NCBI GenBank assembly: GCA_904063045.1
Contig: CAJFCJ010000009.1
Location: forward strand, 1,922,968-1,986,967
DNA from: Dimorphilus gyrociliatus
Lineage: Eukaryota; Annelida; Polychaeta; Dinophilidae
Length of the DNA: 64,000 bases
Direction of reading: 5' to 3'
Positions within the stretch are counted from its first letter, which is position 1; each line of letters begins with the position of its first letter. This document shows, piece after piece, positions 24,074-35,596 of this stretch. The notes below the pieces were generated by a model. That model had not been told where the DNA came from, did not search any database, and saw only the letters and a list, made by a program, of their open reading frames with translations. A program made the translations under genes and the position numbers.

Positions 24074-26970
24074 TTATTTCCTATCTAATAGTTGACGTCT
24101 CTGCTGTTGTAATAAGCCTTCTAAGTGGTCAGCTCTTTTTAAAGCTGCATCATATTGCTGTCTTAGCTGTTTTACAATTTCTTCCTTCTTTTCTACAGCT
24201 GCTTTAACTCTTTTATGAACTTCTTCCATCTCAGCTTCTTTTGCTTTTTCAACTTTTTCGATTTGTTTTTTAACATCATCTAACTCGGCTTTATGCTTTG
24301 CCTTACATTCGGATAGATCATTTTTCAAGTTTTTACTCTCTTGTTCCGTTCTTGCTATCTTGTCAGCCAATTCTTGGCGAACGACATCTTCAAAATTTGA
24401 CTTTTCTTTTTGAAGTGTTTCAAGAAGGGATTTTAAATCGTCAATTTCTCTTTCTTTCTGTTTAACTGTAACTCTTAGAGTCTCATTATCACCTTGAACT
24501 TGAAGTAACTCTTTTTTAATTTCCAAATACTTTCTATTAATGTCTTTCTCAGAAAGTTCCAATTGACTCATTTCCTTTTCATACTTGTCTCTTAATCTTT
24601 TGATACGATTTTCAGCAACTCTTTCGCACTCTTCCCTTGATGACCTATATGACGAAAATATGCATATTATATATTTAATGCAACAGGTTATTTGCCTTAT
24701 TCTATTCATTTACCTATTATCCTCCTCTAATTGGGAAATAACCATGTCTATCTCCTTATCTCTTTCCTTCCTGGCTTTCTCTTTCAGTTCCCGTTCCTTG
24801 GCCGAAGTCCACGTATCCTGCTTCCTCATTAAATTTTCCATGAAGCTCTCTTTTTCAGCTTCCATTTTTTCCTTAATTTGACGTATTTCTTCCATATGCC
24901 TCTTTTCCTGTTCATCTCTTGCGGCTTCGTACTCTCTTCTCGTTGCCTCAGATGTCACTCGGGCATTTTTTTCCAGCATAAGCTGTTGCCTATCCGCTTC
25001 TTGCTTCATTCTTGAGTTTTGGGCGGCCAGTCGATCTTTCTCCTCAGCTATTTCAGCAAAGAGGCGTCGACGCTGCTGCTGAAGGGCTTCTTCTTCACTA
25101 CGAATTTGCTTCTCATAAGTTTGACGGGCAAGTTCTCTTTCCCTTGCACAAGCAGCTTCCTTTTCCTCTGCGAGTTGATCCCTGAGTTCTTCAATCATTT
25201 TTACATATCTCTTAGCAGCTCTTTCGTCAGCTTCCAACAGTTCAGCCTCCTGTATACTCTTTAATTTTTTAATCTCTGATTTGTGATCGGCAATTAACTT
25301 TTGAATTTCTGGTTCTAAACCTTTTACTGTCATTTCTTTAATTCTTTTTGTTTTTTCATCAATCCACCGCTCTCTTCTTAATTTTTCGGATGCACTAGCA
25401 ATTTCTTTAACTTTTTTTAATTCTATATTATGCTGTTCAGTTACATTTGTCAGTTTGTCTGTGTATTTTTTATCTTTCGTTTTCATTTCTACAACAAGTT
25501 TTTCGCATTTTTCACTCAGTATCTTTTTGTCATCTATTAACTGATCAATGAAGCCGAGATGACGTTTAACTGTTTCTTCATATTCAGCTTTTTGAACGTC
25601 TAGACGTTTTTGCATCTCTCTTTCAACGTCCTTGGCATGTCTTATTGTCAATTCTCTTTGTTGATCTAAGGCTCTTTGAAGCATCTTTATTCTTCTGGAT
25701 TTATCTTCGACCTGATTAATCATAATCAATTTAGTATTATTAAATTATATAATATTTAATCAAGCATAAAATTGGATTAGTTACAAACCTGAATTTTTTG
25801 AGATAAAACGGTCTGGGTCAGTTCGTTTGCCGTAGCTGTTGCTTGCTCCAACTGTTCAATCTCTTCGGCTGACGGAACTAATGGAGCAGAATCAGGAACA
25901 GTATCCAGTTCTAGCTCATCGAATCTCTCCCTCGTTTCGATATGATTTAGGTATGACATAATGCTTCTAAGTTTATCATCTGACAAATGAGGATTAGGGA
26001 GATCTTCTGTCTTCTTTTCTTGATTTGGAAATGTCTTCGGTTCTTCTAATTCTTCTAAAGTTGCTATTAAATCAGTGAACGTTGTTCTTGACTTTGTCGT
26101 TTTATCTTCCTCCAGTGTTCTTTCCGTTTGAGGTTGATTTTCATCTTCTTCATCGAAGAATACTGGTGAAGCCATTTTCTTCTTCACTATTGCTTCATCG
26201 TCTGAATTCTTTTTACCAGGCTGTCCGAAAAAAGAATCAAGAGTTCCATCATCGCTAGGAGCATTGTCTATAGCTTTCTTTTTTCCATTATCCTTTTTAA
26301 CTTCAACTTCCTTATCCTTTTTCTTTTTGTCAACTATCTTTCCAGAATCCTTCAAGAATTTGATTTCATCTTCAGCTAATTTTTTCTTTTCTTCTCGAGC
26401 CATCTCTCTCTTTTTATGTAATTCCTTAATAGCTTCTTGTCGTGCTTTTCTTGCCTTTTCTTCGCGCCTCTTTTGTTTATCTTTCTCCGTCTCATCACTT
26501 CCGTTGAGCTGAATGTCTCTTTTTTTTGAGACAAGAAAATTTTTCAAAATATCTTTACTCTTCTGACGCCTATACCAATTTTGTATTATGCTGGCTGCTA
26601 AATCCTGTGTATATTTATGTTTAATCTTTTTTCTTACCGGCACTATCTTTGTTTGAGCTTTTAATTTTGGTTGACTAAAAACGCTTTCATTGTTGTCAAT
26701 CGTACTAACACTCCTCGCACTGTTCAACCTTAAATTTCTAGATTTTGAGTTAAAAAAAGCTGACAGATCCTCGTCTTTTGACGACGGTTTTGTTTTAGAA
26801 ACTGATCGAGTTGATCTTGCTGAGTGTTCTTTTTTCGATCGAGTTGTAGATATACTATTCGAAACAACCGAATGCCGAGTTGACGTAGGCGCTTTTCGAG
26901 CCGAACCGATTTGTGATCCTGATAAACTTAGAGTAAGGCTATTTGCCGTATTCGACGGCTTTCTGGACAT
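24074..26970 (-). CDS. CEP131: Centrosomal protein CEP131 (AZI1)
   Basis: Three exons on the minus strand: 25789-26970, 24714-25711 and 24074-24644, in frame for 916 aa. The Ser/Lys-rich N-terminal region carries an IQ motif at about residues 130-145 (AASIIQNWYRRQKSK), followed by a basic helical stretch (EEKARKARQEAIKELHKKR) and LRSIMSYLNHIETRERF. The C-terminal 550 residues are one long coiled coil with very conserved blocks: HLGFIDQLIDDKKILSEKCE, KTKRIKEMTVKGLEPEIQKL, RNRIKRLRDKYEKEM-like AENRIKRLRDKYEKEMSQLE, and the end KRADHLEGLLQQQRR. CEP131 is a centriolar-satellite and ciliary-base protein needed for cilium and flagellum formation. It sits only 265 bp downstream of another minus-strand gene, so shared transcription is possible. 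Vertebrate CEP131 is about 1,080 aa, and the difference is in the N-terminal half. Confidence 0.93.
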
Positions 26971-27234
26971 TATTAGAGTCTTACTGTCATAGAAGCGAAA
27001 TAACAGAAATGTTGAAACCGGATGTTGACATTGGAATGTGTCAAGGATATTTTCGTATAAGGGAAAAAGATTTACGACTTTTCCTACAGATACTTATTTT
27101 TCACTGCTGCCACCTACATAAAAAATGAGATGTAAAAAACGAACAGGAAACTTTAAACAAACTTGCTGTTCATTTCACATTAATTTAAAAATTACCTATA
27201 AAAGAATTAAACAATTTTTATTTATAAGTACAGT

Positions 27235-29665
27235 TCACTTTTTGTTCTTTAACCAACGAAATATACTGTCTCTAACTTTCAAATTACGAGAGGGTTTTGT
27301 TGAATTTCTGCGATACTGACTTGAGCGTCTTCTTTCCCACATACTATCGTCAAGAAGAGAAGGAATTTCAAATGCTGTATCCGAACTATCGTTATTGTCT
27401 ATAGATAGTCTGATATCTTGAAGATTGTTTTCTAAAATATCGTTATATTTAGGCAATTCGTTAACTTTTCTACTTTTATCATTTGATTTGTACGTCTCTG
27501 TTGTTTTCATTAGTTCATCTTGTTTTTCTTTAATTTTTCTCTCAAGAGCAACTATTTCTGGGTCATCTTCGTCGTCTAGTAAAATATGTATCAATTCAGA
27601 AAAGGAGCAAAACCAGCAACTTTTGATCGACTCCTTTTCTTGCCTGGGTATTGACCTTTTTCTATATAAATTTGGTTCATAATTGCCTTTCGTTTCCCTT
27701 TCCGATTGATTTTTATTATTTGATGGACTAATCAAGGCTGATCTTTGTACTCTTGAATTTTGTCTCAAATCCGAGCTATATGTTTCATCACTGGTAGAAC
27801 TAGTTGTCGAATATTTACTTTCACCTCTACAGAAACTTTTACTGTCATTTTGAGAAGAACACGCCATAGTTTTTAATTTGGTTGAAGCATCTGAAGTATC
27901 TTTTGTCACTGATGCTGTAGCAAAAGAATTTGAAGATTTTCTAGAACTATTAGTAATAGCATTGGAATATTCTTTATTGGAGACTTCTGCCTCTTGTCTT
28001 GACTGTAAATGTTGTAGATATTATATGAAAAGAATTGGTAAAAAAGCTTTAGGCTTACAGGAATTGCTTTTTTTAATATAGATTTCCTTGGTAAATAAGT
28101 ATTGTTGGATGTAGTGGTTATTGTTGCTTCAGTAACAGTAGTTGTACTTGAACTTTCAGACTAAAATAGTTAATTTATCAGAATGTTAAAAGGTAATTGA
28201 TCGTAATTTAATTACTATTATATTAGATTCGTCTAATGAGGAATCAGACGATGAGGTTGTTCTTAGGAGGCTCCCCTTACTCTTTTGACTTTTCAGCGAT
28301 CTGCATTCCTTAATAATAGGTAATGCAGTTTCTTTCATCTTGTTTTTTTTCCTTTTTTTACTTTTATAAAACATGACTGGTTTACCATGTTTAATGCATT
28401 TTGGAATGATTGTATTAGCAACCTCTTGAACTGATTCGGTATTTATGCTTTTTGTATTATCTGCTAAACTTGTTGTTTCATCTGTTTTACTCGTCTTTCT
28501 ACTTGTTGTATCACTACTAGATAACGAATTACCAAAGCCCTCAGGCGACGTTTCATTCTTAGACGTATATGTAGGATTTGTACTTGTACTCGAGTTTTTA
28601 TTCTCAGTAGAAGTTTCTGGGGTGGTCGATTGAATGAGCGAACCCTTCTCAAAGTTCCAGGAAAGTCTTCTATTAGATTCTCTCCTTTCCTGTAGGCCTG
28701 TATTAGCTTGATTTAACGTATCTTTAATGTTACTACTAGCTTCTTTAGAAATATTTCTTTGGTTAGATTCTGCCGAAAATTTAATTGTTTTGAAGGGTTT
28801 TTTAAGTAATTATACCTATAGAAATATATTACTAAATTACTTGAAACACCTTTCTTTTGAAGATTTTTCGTTTTACTTGTACTAATACTCAAATTTTCAT
28901 TTGTTAGTTTATCTTCACAACAAGCACATTGGCATTTGCAAACTACCTTAATTGGATGATATGTAGGTGATATTTCAATTTCTTTCTCTGTTTGGGTGTC
29001 TTTAGCTTTGAAATTTTTCGTCATTTCTTCTTGAAAATAATTGAGTTTAGCTTTATCTAATGGATAATTCATACAGATATCAGTCTTCATCTCCCGATTT
29101 GAATCATTGTTCAAAGCTTTCTTTTTTAAATCCATTGAATTAATAAGCTTTGTGAAATTATGATAAGATATTACATGATCTTTACTAAGATTAGATTTTG
29201 TAGAATGTTCTTTAGTTGTCGAATCTATATGTAAATGTGAATTCTTTTCAGTTTTAATTAAACTACGATCCTTTCTATATGATTCTGTTCGTATTTTTTC
29301 CAAAGAAGCACTTTCATCTTTCAATTTAAATAAATCTAATTTTAAACTTTTATTCAATTTTTGCCTTTGATCTATAGAGCTTTTCAAATTGTTTATATAC
29401 TTTTTTGTAGATATTATTTGCTTTCCTAAAGGAATAAGATAATATATATTTCTAAGCACCTCAAAGTATTTAAACCATGTTAACATAGCTTGAACGTACC
29501 TTTAACATCAATTGTTTTGCATAATTGTCTTAATAGATCAGTGGTATTTTCTAAATTGATATGCAATTCTAGATTAGACTTTTTTACTTTATGATATTCT
29601 TTTATTTGTTCTAAGATCTTATTTTTTAAGTCTAAAAAGCTTTTTTCTTTGAATTTATTAGACAT
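27235..29665 (-). CDS. Uncharacterised coiled-coil, Ser/Thr-rich protein
   Basis: I do not recognise this gene. Minus strand, about five exons. Exon 1 (from ATG 29663-29665 to about 29501) encodes MSNKFKEKSFLDLKNKILEQ and a coiled coil. Exon 2 (about 29428-28850) continues it (KQIISTKKYINNLKSSIDQR) and then a basic/polar region with a cysteine cluster KVVCKCQCACCEDK. Exon 3 (about 28815-28190) is Ser/Thr-rich, then IIPKCIKHGKPVMFYKSKKR and a basic, Ser-rich tail. A small exon (about 28160-28080) encodes a Thr-rich piece. The last exon (about 28000-27235) contains SRQEAEVSNKEYSNAITNSS, an acidic helix DDEDDPEIVALERKIKEKQD and ends DSIFRWLKNKK. The total is roughly 750 aa, hydrophilic, with no membrane segment. 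Its position 265 bp upstream of CEP131 on the same strand, divergent from ATP9, does not reveal a function. Confidence 0.6.
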
Positions 29666-30017
29666 TATTTATTAGGGTATAACCCTAGCAAATTGTATAA
29701 TGTCTTGGCTGAGTAAAATTTTGATATGAAAAATCTGTTTAAATTGATCTAATTATGATAAAAATGATTCATTTTCACTTGAAATTTATCTTTGTTAATA
29801 ACTCATCTGAGCCGTTTGAAAATGTTCACGTATAAAACTTTTAAAAAATGCTACTCTAAGCAAAATTTGATTAACTTTATGAAAAAAACATGCTTTACAT
29901 TTATTTCTAAAATTCTTTTATAAAACTAATCGATTTATAAATGCCATTTTTAGAAGTTTTATTTTTACGAAAATAACTGCTCCGGAAGTCACTATTATTC
30001 TTAATGGCGGATCTGTT
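29666..30017. promoter_or_regulatory. Divergent promoter region between the unknown gene and ATP9
   Basis: 352 bases between two head-to-head start codons. It contains the perfect inverted repeat TAGGGT-ATA-ACCCTA at 29673-29687, just upstream of the minus-strand ATG. No other motif is convincing. Confidence 0.4.
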
Positions 30018-33000
30018 ATGATGAGTGATCAATACACGTACAATTCCCAAGAATTACATTCATATCGTTTACATCAACTAGAAAAAGAGAGTGAATCGTA
30101 AGTGGTATCACTTATCTACAATTCTTGTTTCAAGCAATTGAATGTCAACTGTTCCGAGTTTATATTTGTGTAATTGTGGAGCGAGATGAACCTGATAAAA
30201 TCGTGAGTGTAACTCATTATTTCACTATTAATACCGCCACTAGTACGAATCTTTTCCATCTTAATAATTCCTCTTAGTGAATCCTATTGGAGCGACGACC
30301 AAGTCACTGTGAGGTAAACCTTGTGTAGTTTGCTTAAGTCGATCGCTCTTTCAATGCAATCTCGAATAGGCTGCATTGATTTAATTTTGCAAGTTTTTAA
30401 TATATTATTTTTTGTTTGAAACGCACTTGCGGATTGTTCTTTTATTTTCAATTAATGTTCAAAAGAATTTATTATCTTCAAAAAGTTCTTATAATTTGTA
30501 TTTTTAGGTATGGATCATCGAATAGGAGGTCGGATGAAATTCCGTTAATGGTGAGTGATGACGGTTTTGACTCAGATGAAAGTGAATTTCTCATTCAACC
30601 CCGACGACAGAGATCGGACCGAACCGGGTGCTGCAGCAAGATCTTTTCGTTCTTTACAAATTGTTGCAACAGGTTTTTATTAGCACATTCCCTTCCCTTA
30701 TTACAGAGCACTGACCATTTTACCTCCCTTTCTCTCTTTACTGACAAATATCTTAGCTTGCTATCCTATATTCATATTTACTTCCATATTTCTTTCAAAA
30801 ATCTATCTATGTAAGTCCTAAAAAAATTGCTCACCTGTTGCACGTAGGTTATCCGAGGGTTTGGCAAAATCTTGCCGAAAGGAGAAGGAATACAAGTCAA
30901 GATCAGTGTTAATCGGAAAAGAGAATAGTAAATATGCCGAAGTCTTTCCTCCAAATATTATTAGAAATCAGAAATATAACATCTTCACTTTTATACCATT
31001 GGTTGGTGTTTCTTTAAGAAAAATATGCTTTCAGTTATGTTAAAGATGGCTAAATGTCTTACTCTCTTTTCTCTTTTTTGTGCTTTTTTATAGGTACTTT
31101 TCGAACAATTTCGATTCTTTTTGAATCTCTACTTTTTAATTATGGCCCTTTCACAATTTATTCCTGAAGTTCGCGTTGGATATTTATATACATATTGGGG
31201 ACCATTAGTAATTAATTTATCATATATAATATTATATTAATTGTGTACATGATTAATATTGTTAATTGATTTAAAGGGATTTGTAATTTCTGTTACTATG
31301 CTAAGAGAAGCAATAGATGATATTCGACGTTATAGAAGGGATAAAATAATTAATGGTGAAAAATATAAAAAATTGACTCCAAATGGAGTAATTAAGATTT
31401 CAAGTTCAGAAATTCACGTTGGTGATTTAATTATAATAGAAAAAGTATGTCCATAATATATATTTATATACATTCAATAATTTATTGTTACTACGATATT
31501 GTAATCGACATTTGTGTATCTATTTACAAACAAACTAAAATTAGGATCAGAGAGTTCCTGCAGATGTAGTATTTTTGCGAACTACTGAAAAGAATGGGTC
31601 ATGCTTTATTAGAACAGATCAGCTTGATGGTGAAACTGATTGGAAGTTAAGACTAGCTATAAGTAATACGCAACAACTACAATCGGACGAAGTAAGATAT
31701 ATATATATTTTTAATCATTCTAATTTAATTTCCCCCAATACTTCCCTCATCAGCTATCAGATTCAATAGTTTTATATATTTTTACTTATTTATTTATAGG
31801 AATGCTTTAATATTAATGCGCAAGTTTATGCTGAAAAACCTCAAAAGGATATTCATAGTTTCATTGGTACTTTTAGCAGAGTAAGTTTAAAATAGGAAGA
31901 TACTTATCTGTTAAGATTTATTAAAATTAATTAAAAAAAACTATTTATAGTCTGATGAAAGTAGTTACGAAGATTCTTTAAATATCGAAAATACACTGTG
32001 GGCAAATACTGTTGTTGCTTCCGGCACTGCCTTAGGTATTGTTATATATACAGGTAATGAAACTAGAAGCGTTATGAATACATCTCAACCAAAAAGCAAA
32101 GTTAGTTTAAATTATTTTATTATGATAAATATTAAATACAATTCATGTTTCAACATTAGATTGGTCTTTTGGATATTGAGATAAATACTCTCACAAAGAT
32201 GCTATTTTTCGCTGTTGTAGTATTAAGTTTAGTTATGATGATAATTAAAGGTTTTGGTGGTCCATGGTACAGGTACTTTTTTAGATTTATTCTCCTATTC
32301 TCCTACATTATTCCAATAAGGTATGTACAGATGTATTTTTTATCTATTTCATATATATATATATATGTATATATATCTTTTATGTCAAAATAGTTTACGC
32401 GTCAATTTGGATATGGGTAAAGTGGTCTATTCGTATTTCATTCAAAAAGATAAAGAAATGCCTGGATGCGTTGTCCGTTCAACAACAATTCCAGAGGAGT
32501 TGGGTAGAATCACCTATCTTTTATCAGATAAAACAGGGACTCTTACACAAAACGAAATGGTGTTTAAAAGACTTCATCTTGGTACAGTCTCATTTAGTTC
32601 TGACTCAATGGATGATGTAAAAAGTCACTTGAGAACAAGTTTTCAGAGTAAATCCGAAGGCTCCGGTAAAGTTAGGAAAACTGTAGTATCCAGGGTTCAT
32701 GATGCTGTGAAAGCAATAGCCCTTTGTCACAATGTAACTCCGGTTTTCGAGGAAATCGATGAAACCCCAGAGCAAAACGAAGCTAATATGCAAGGCTCTG
32801 AATCTGTTGTTTACCAGGCATCATCTCCAGATGAGGTTGCTCTAGTCAAATGGACAGAATCTGTTGGATTAGGATTGGTTAAAAGGGACCTAAATTGTAT
32901 GACTTTACGATCCCCCGATAACCGTCACCATGAATATGCATTACTAAACATATTTCCGTTTACTAGTGAAACTAAACGAATGGGGATTATAGTTAGAGAT

Positions 33001-34600
33001 TCATCAACAGGAGAAATAACTTTCTATATGAAAGGTGCTGACTCTGTCATGCAGTCAATCGTGCAGTACAACGACTGGTTAGATGAGGAATGTGGAAATA
33101 TGGCTCGCGAAGGTCTTCGAACATTGGTTGTGGCAAAAAAATCTTTAACCGAAGATCAATACATAGATTTCGAACAACGTTTTAATAACGCTAAAATGAG
33201 CGTTGAACAAAGATCAGCTCGTGTTGCAGCGGTATTGGAGGGATTGGAGAGAGATATGGAATTATTGTGTTTAACTGGAGTTGAAGATAAACTTCAAGAT
33301 AATGTACGGTCAACACTGGAGCTTCTACGTAACGGAGGGATAAAAGTATGGATGTTAACTGGTGATAAATTAGAAACGGCTACTTGCATTGCTAAATCTT
33401 CAAGATTAGTAGGAAAAACTCACGGAATTCATACTTTTAAAACTGTTAAAACGAGAGAAGAGGCTCATGCTGAACTAAATGCTTATAGAAGAAAACACGA
33501 TTGTGCTCTTGTAATAACTGGTGAATCATTGCAAGTCTGCTTGCAATTTTATGAACACGAGGTCGTCGACTGGGCTTGTCAGGCCCCAGCTGTTGTTGTT
33601 TGTCGTTGCTCACCTACTCAAAAAGCTGACATTGTAAAATTATTGAAAAATCATCAGGGTAAACGAACTTGTGCGATTGGCGACGGGGGTAATGACGTTT
33701 CTATGATACAAGCAGCTGACGCTGGCATTGGTATTGTGGGAAAAGAGGGAATGCAAGCATCCCTTGCAGCGGACTTCTCAATTAGTCAATTCGCCCATTT
33801 GGGACGTCTTCTTTTGGTTCACGGAAGAAATTCATATAAACGTTCTGCCTCGCTCAGTCAATTTGTTATTCATAGAGGTTTAATTATATCAACTATGCAA
33901 GCAGTTTTCTCGTCAGTCTTTTTTTTTGCATCAATTTCCTTATTTCCCGGCTTTTTGATGGTTGGCTACGCTACTGTATTTACTATGTTTCCAGTATTTT
34001 CCCTGGTACTTGATAAGGATGTTTCTGCAAATATAGCCATGACTTATCCCGAATTGTATAAAGAATTAACAAAAGGTCGCTCTTTATCGTTTAAGACTTT
34101 CTTTTTATGGGTTCTTATTAGCATATATCAAGGTTTGTACAACTAATATATTAATATATTAGAATACTCATTGTTTGTTTATTTATACAAATCTCTAGGT
34201 GGAATAATCATGTACGGTGCTTTAATTTTATTCGAAAATGAATTTGTGCACATAATTGACATAACATTTTCATCACTTATTCTTACTGAATTGTTAATGG
34301 TGGCTTTAACTATAAGAACTTGGCATTACATAATGGTTATAGCAGAACTTTTATCATTGGGAATCTACATAGCAAGCTTGGCTATTTTAAAGAATTACTT
34401 TGGTAAATATTTTACTTTCATTTTGCTTTGTAAAAACAAGTAAACATAAAAATAACTTTCTTTCAGATTCTGATTTTTTGAAAACTCCGAGCTTTATTTG
34501 GAAAGTTTCAGTGCTAACTGCAGTCAGCTGTATTCCGCTTTATGTTATCAAATTTTTAAGGAAGAGATTTTCACCTCCTTCCTACTCAAAATTAAATTAA
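30018..34600 (+). CDS. ATP9B: ATP9-type P4-ATPase (class 2 flippase, Neo1p-like)
   Basis: About 13 exons from ATG 30018 (or 30021; [20 protein letters not shown]). A soluble N-terminus ([33 protein letters not shown]) precedes [20 protein letters not shown] (TM1-2). Next come the actuator loop with [14 protein letters not shown] (DGET motif), TM3-4, and LRVNLDMGK following the PIS motif split by an intron. The phosphorylation motif is [16 protein letters not shown]. The nucleotide domain has [39 protein letters not shown] and [20 protein letters not shown]. The C-terminal TMs follow, with stop at 34598. The NLDMGK/KDKEMPG segment and the lack of a CDC50-type insert fit ATP9A/ATP9B (yeast Neo1p), phospholipid flippases of Golgi and endosomes. 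A small 36-bp exon at 30278-30313 fits in frame and may be optional. I cannot separate 9A from 9B. Confidence 0.92.
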
Positions 34601-35596
34601 AAACGTGGAATTTTTTATGTGTGTATATGTTAATACACGCATTCATCCGTCAATATATATATATATATATATACAGTATATATAAGTAAATAAATAAGAA
34701 ACCTATTTATAAACAAAAGTTGAAAATACATATTGTGCCTAGATTTTATTTTGTTTTTAGACGACGGAAGTTCAATATTAAGCAGCAAAGTATGAAAGGT
34801 ACAGACTTTCCTCTTTTGCTCATTTCAATATGGTATTGTATACAAAACCAAATAGATAGCTTACAAATCATTTACAATAAAATAATGATATGCGAATGAT
34901 GCTTTATTACTCGTAAAATGATCTTAATCCAGTTAATTAGGAATTTAATTATTTTCTTTATACAGTCTTAAGGTTTTGCGCCGTACATATCTGAAATAGT
35001 TATTTTCTTAGTATAGGAAATCATATGGGATTTTAAGAATAACACAGGAAGATACATTCCAAGTACTTTTTATTTAATGAACGATGTTAGATCTTTGATG
35101 TTTTTAATAAAAATATTAAAGGACTGTACACTTCTTCAGAAGGAAGAAGATATCGTATAATTACGAAAATATTGTTCTATATCTTTTCCATGATGTTATT
35201 AATAAAAGCAAGAGATAAGTAAATTACGTTAATCAATTTACTTTTACACTTGAACACTTCACATCATATAGATGAAAAGCTTCTATTATGTTTTATACCT
35301 TGACCCACATAATTTTATACACCAAGATTAAGGACAATTATGAAGAGCGTATTTTACAAATGGACAGATTTTAATTCTATCAGAAGAGAAAGAGTAACGT
35401 ATTTTCTCTAACAAAGTGTTAGAGAGGAAAAGAGTTTTAAAGAAGATAATCTTGTATTCAGGGAAAAATTACAACTAAATAAATTTTTCAACAACACCAA
35501 AATCATCTATCACTGATTTCTTTTTCAATAGTATTTTCTATATTTTTTGTTTTTTGGTCTCTTTTCTAAATACTTTATTGATATGCTGTTTACTAT
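34601..35596. other. Convergent 3' region of ATP9 and GPCR copy A
   Basis: 996 AT-rich bases with a (TA)n run at 34653-34672 directly followed by ATACAGTAT. No coding exon is seen. Confidence 0.55.
34653..34672. repeat. (TA)n microsatellite
   Basis: About ten TA dinucleotides in the ATP9 3' flank. Confidence 0.9.

Noticed and set aside
24585-26992. Several plus-strand open frames of 80-100 codons
   Set aside because: Antisense shadows of the long CEP131 coiled-coil exons.
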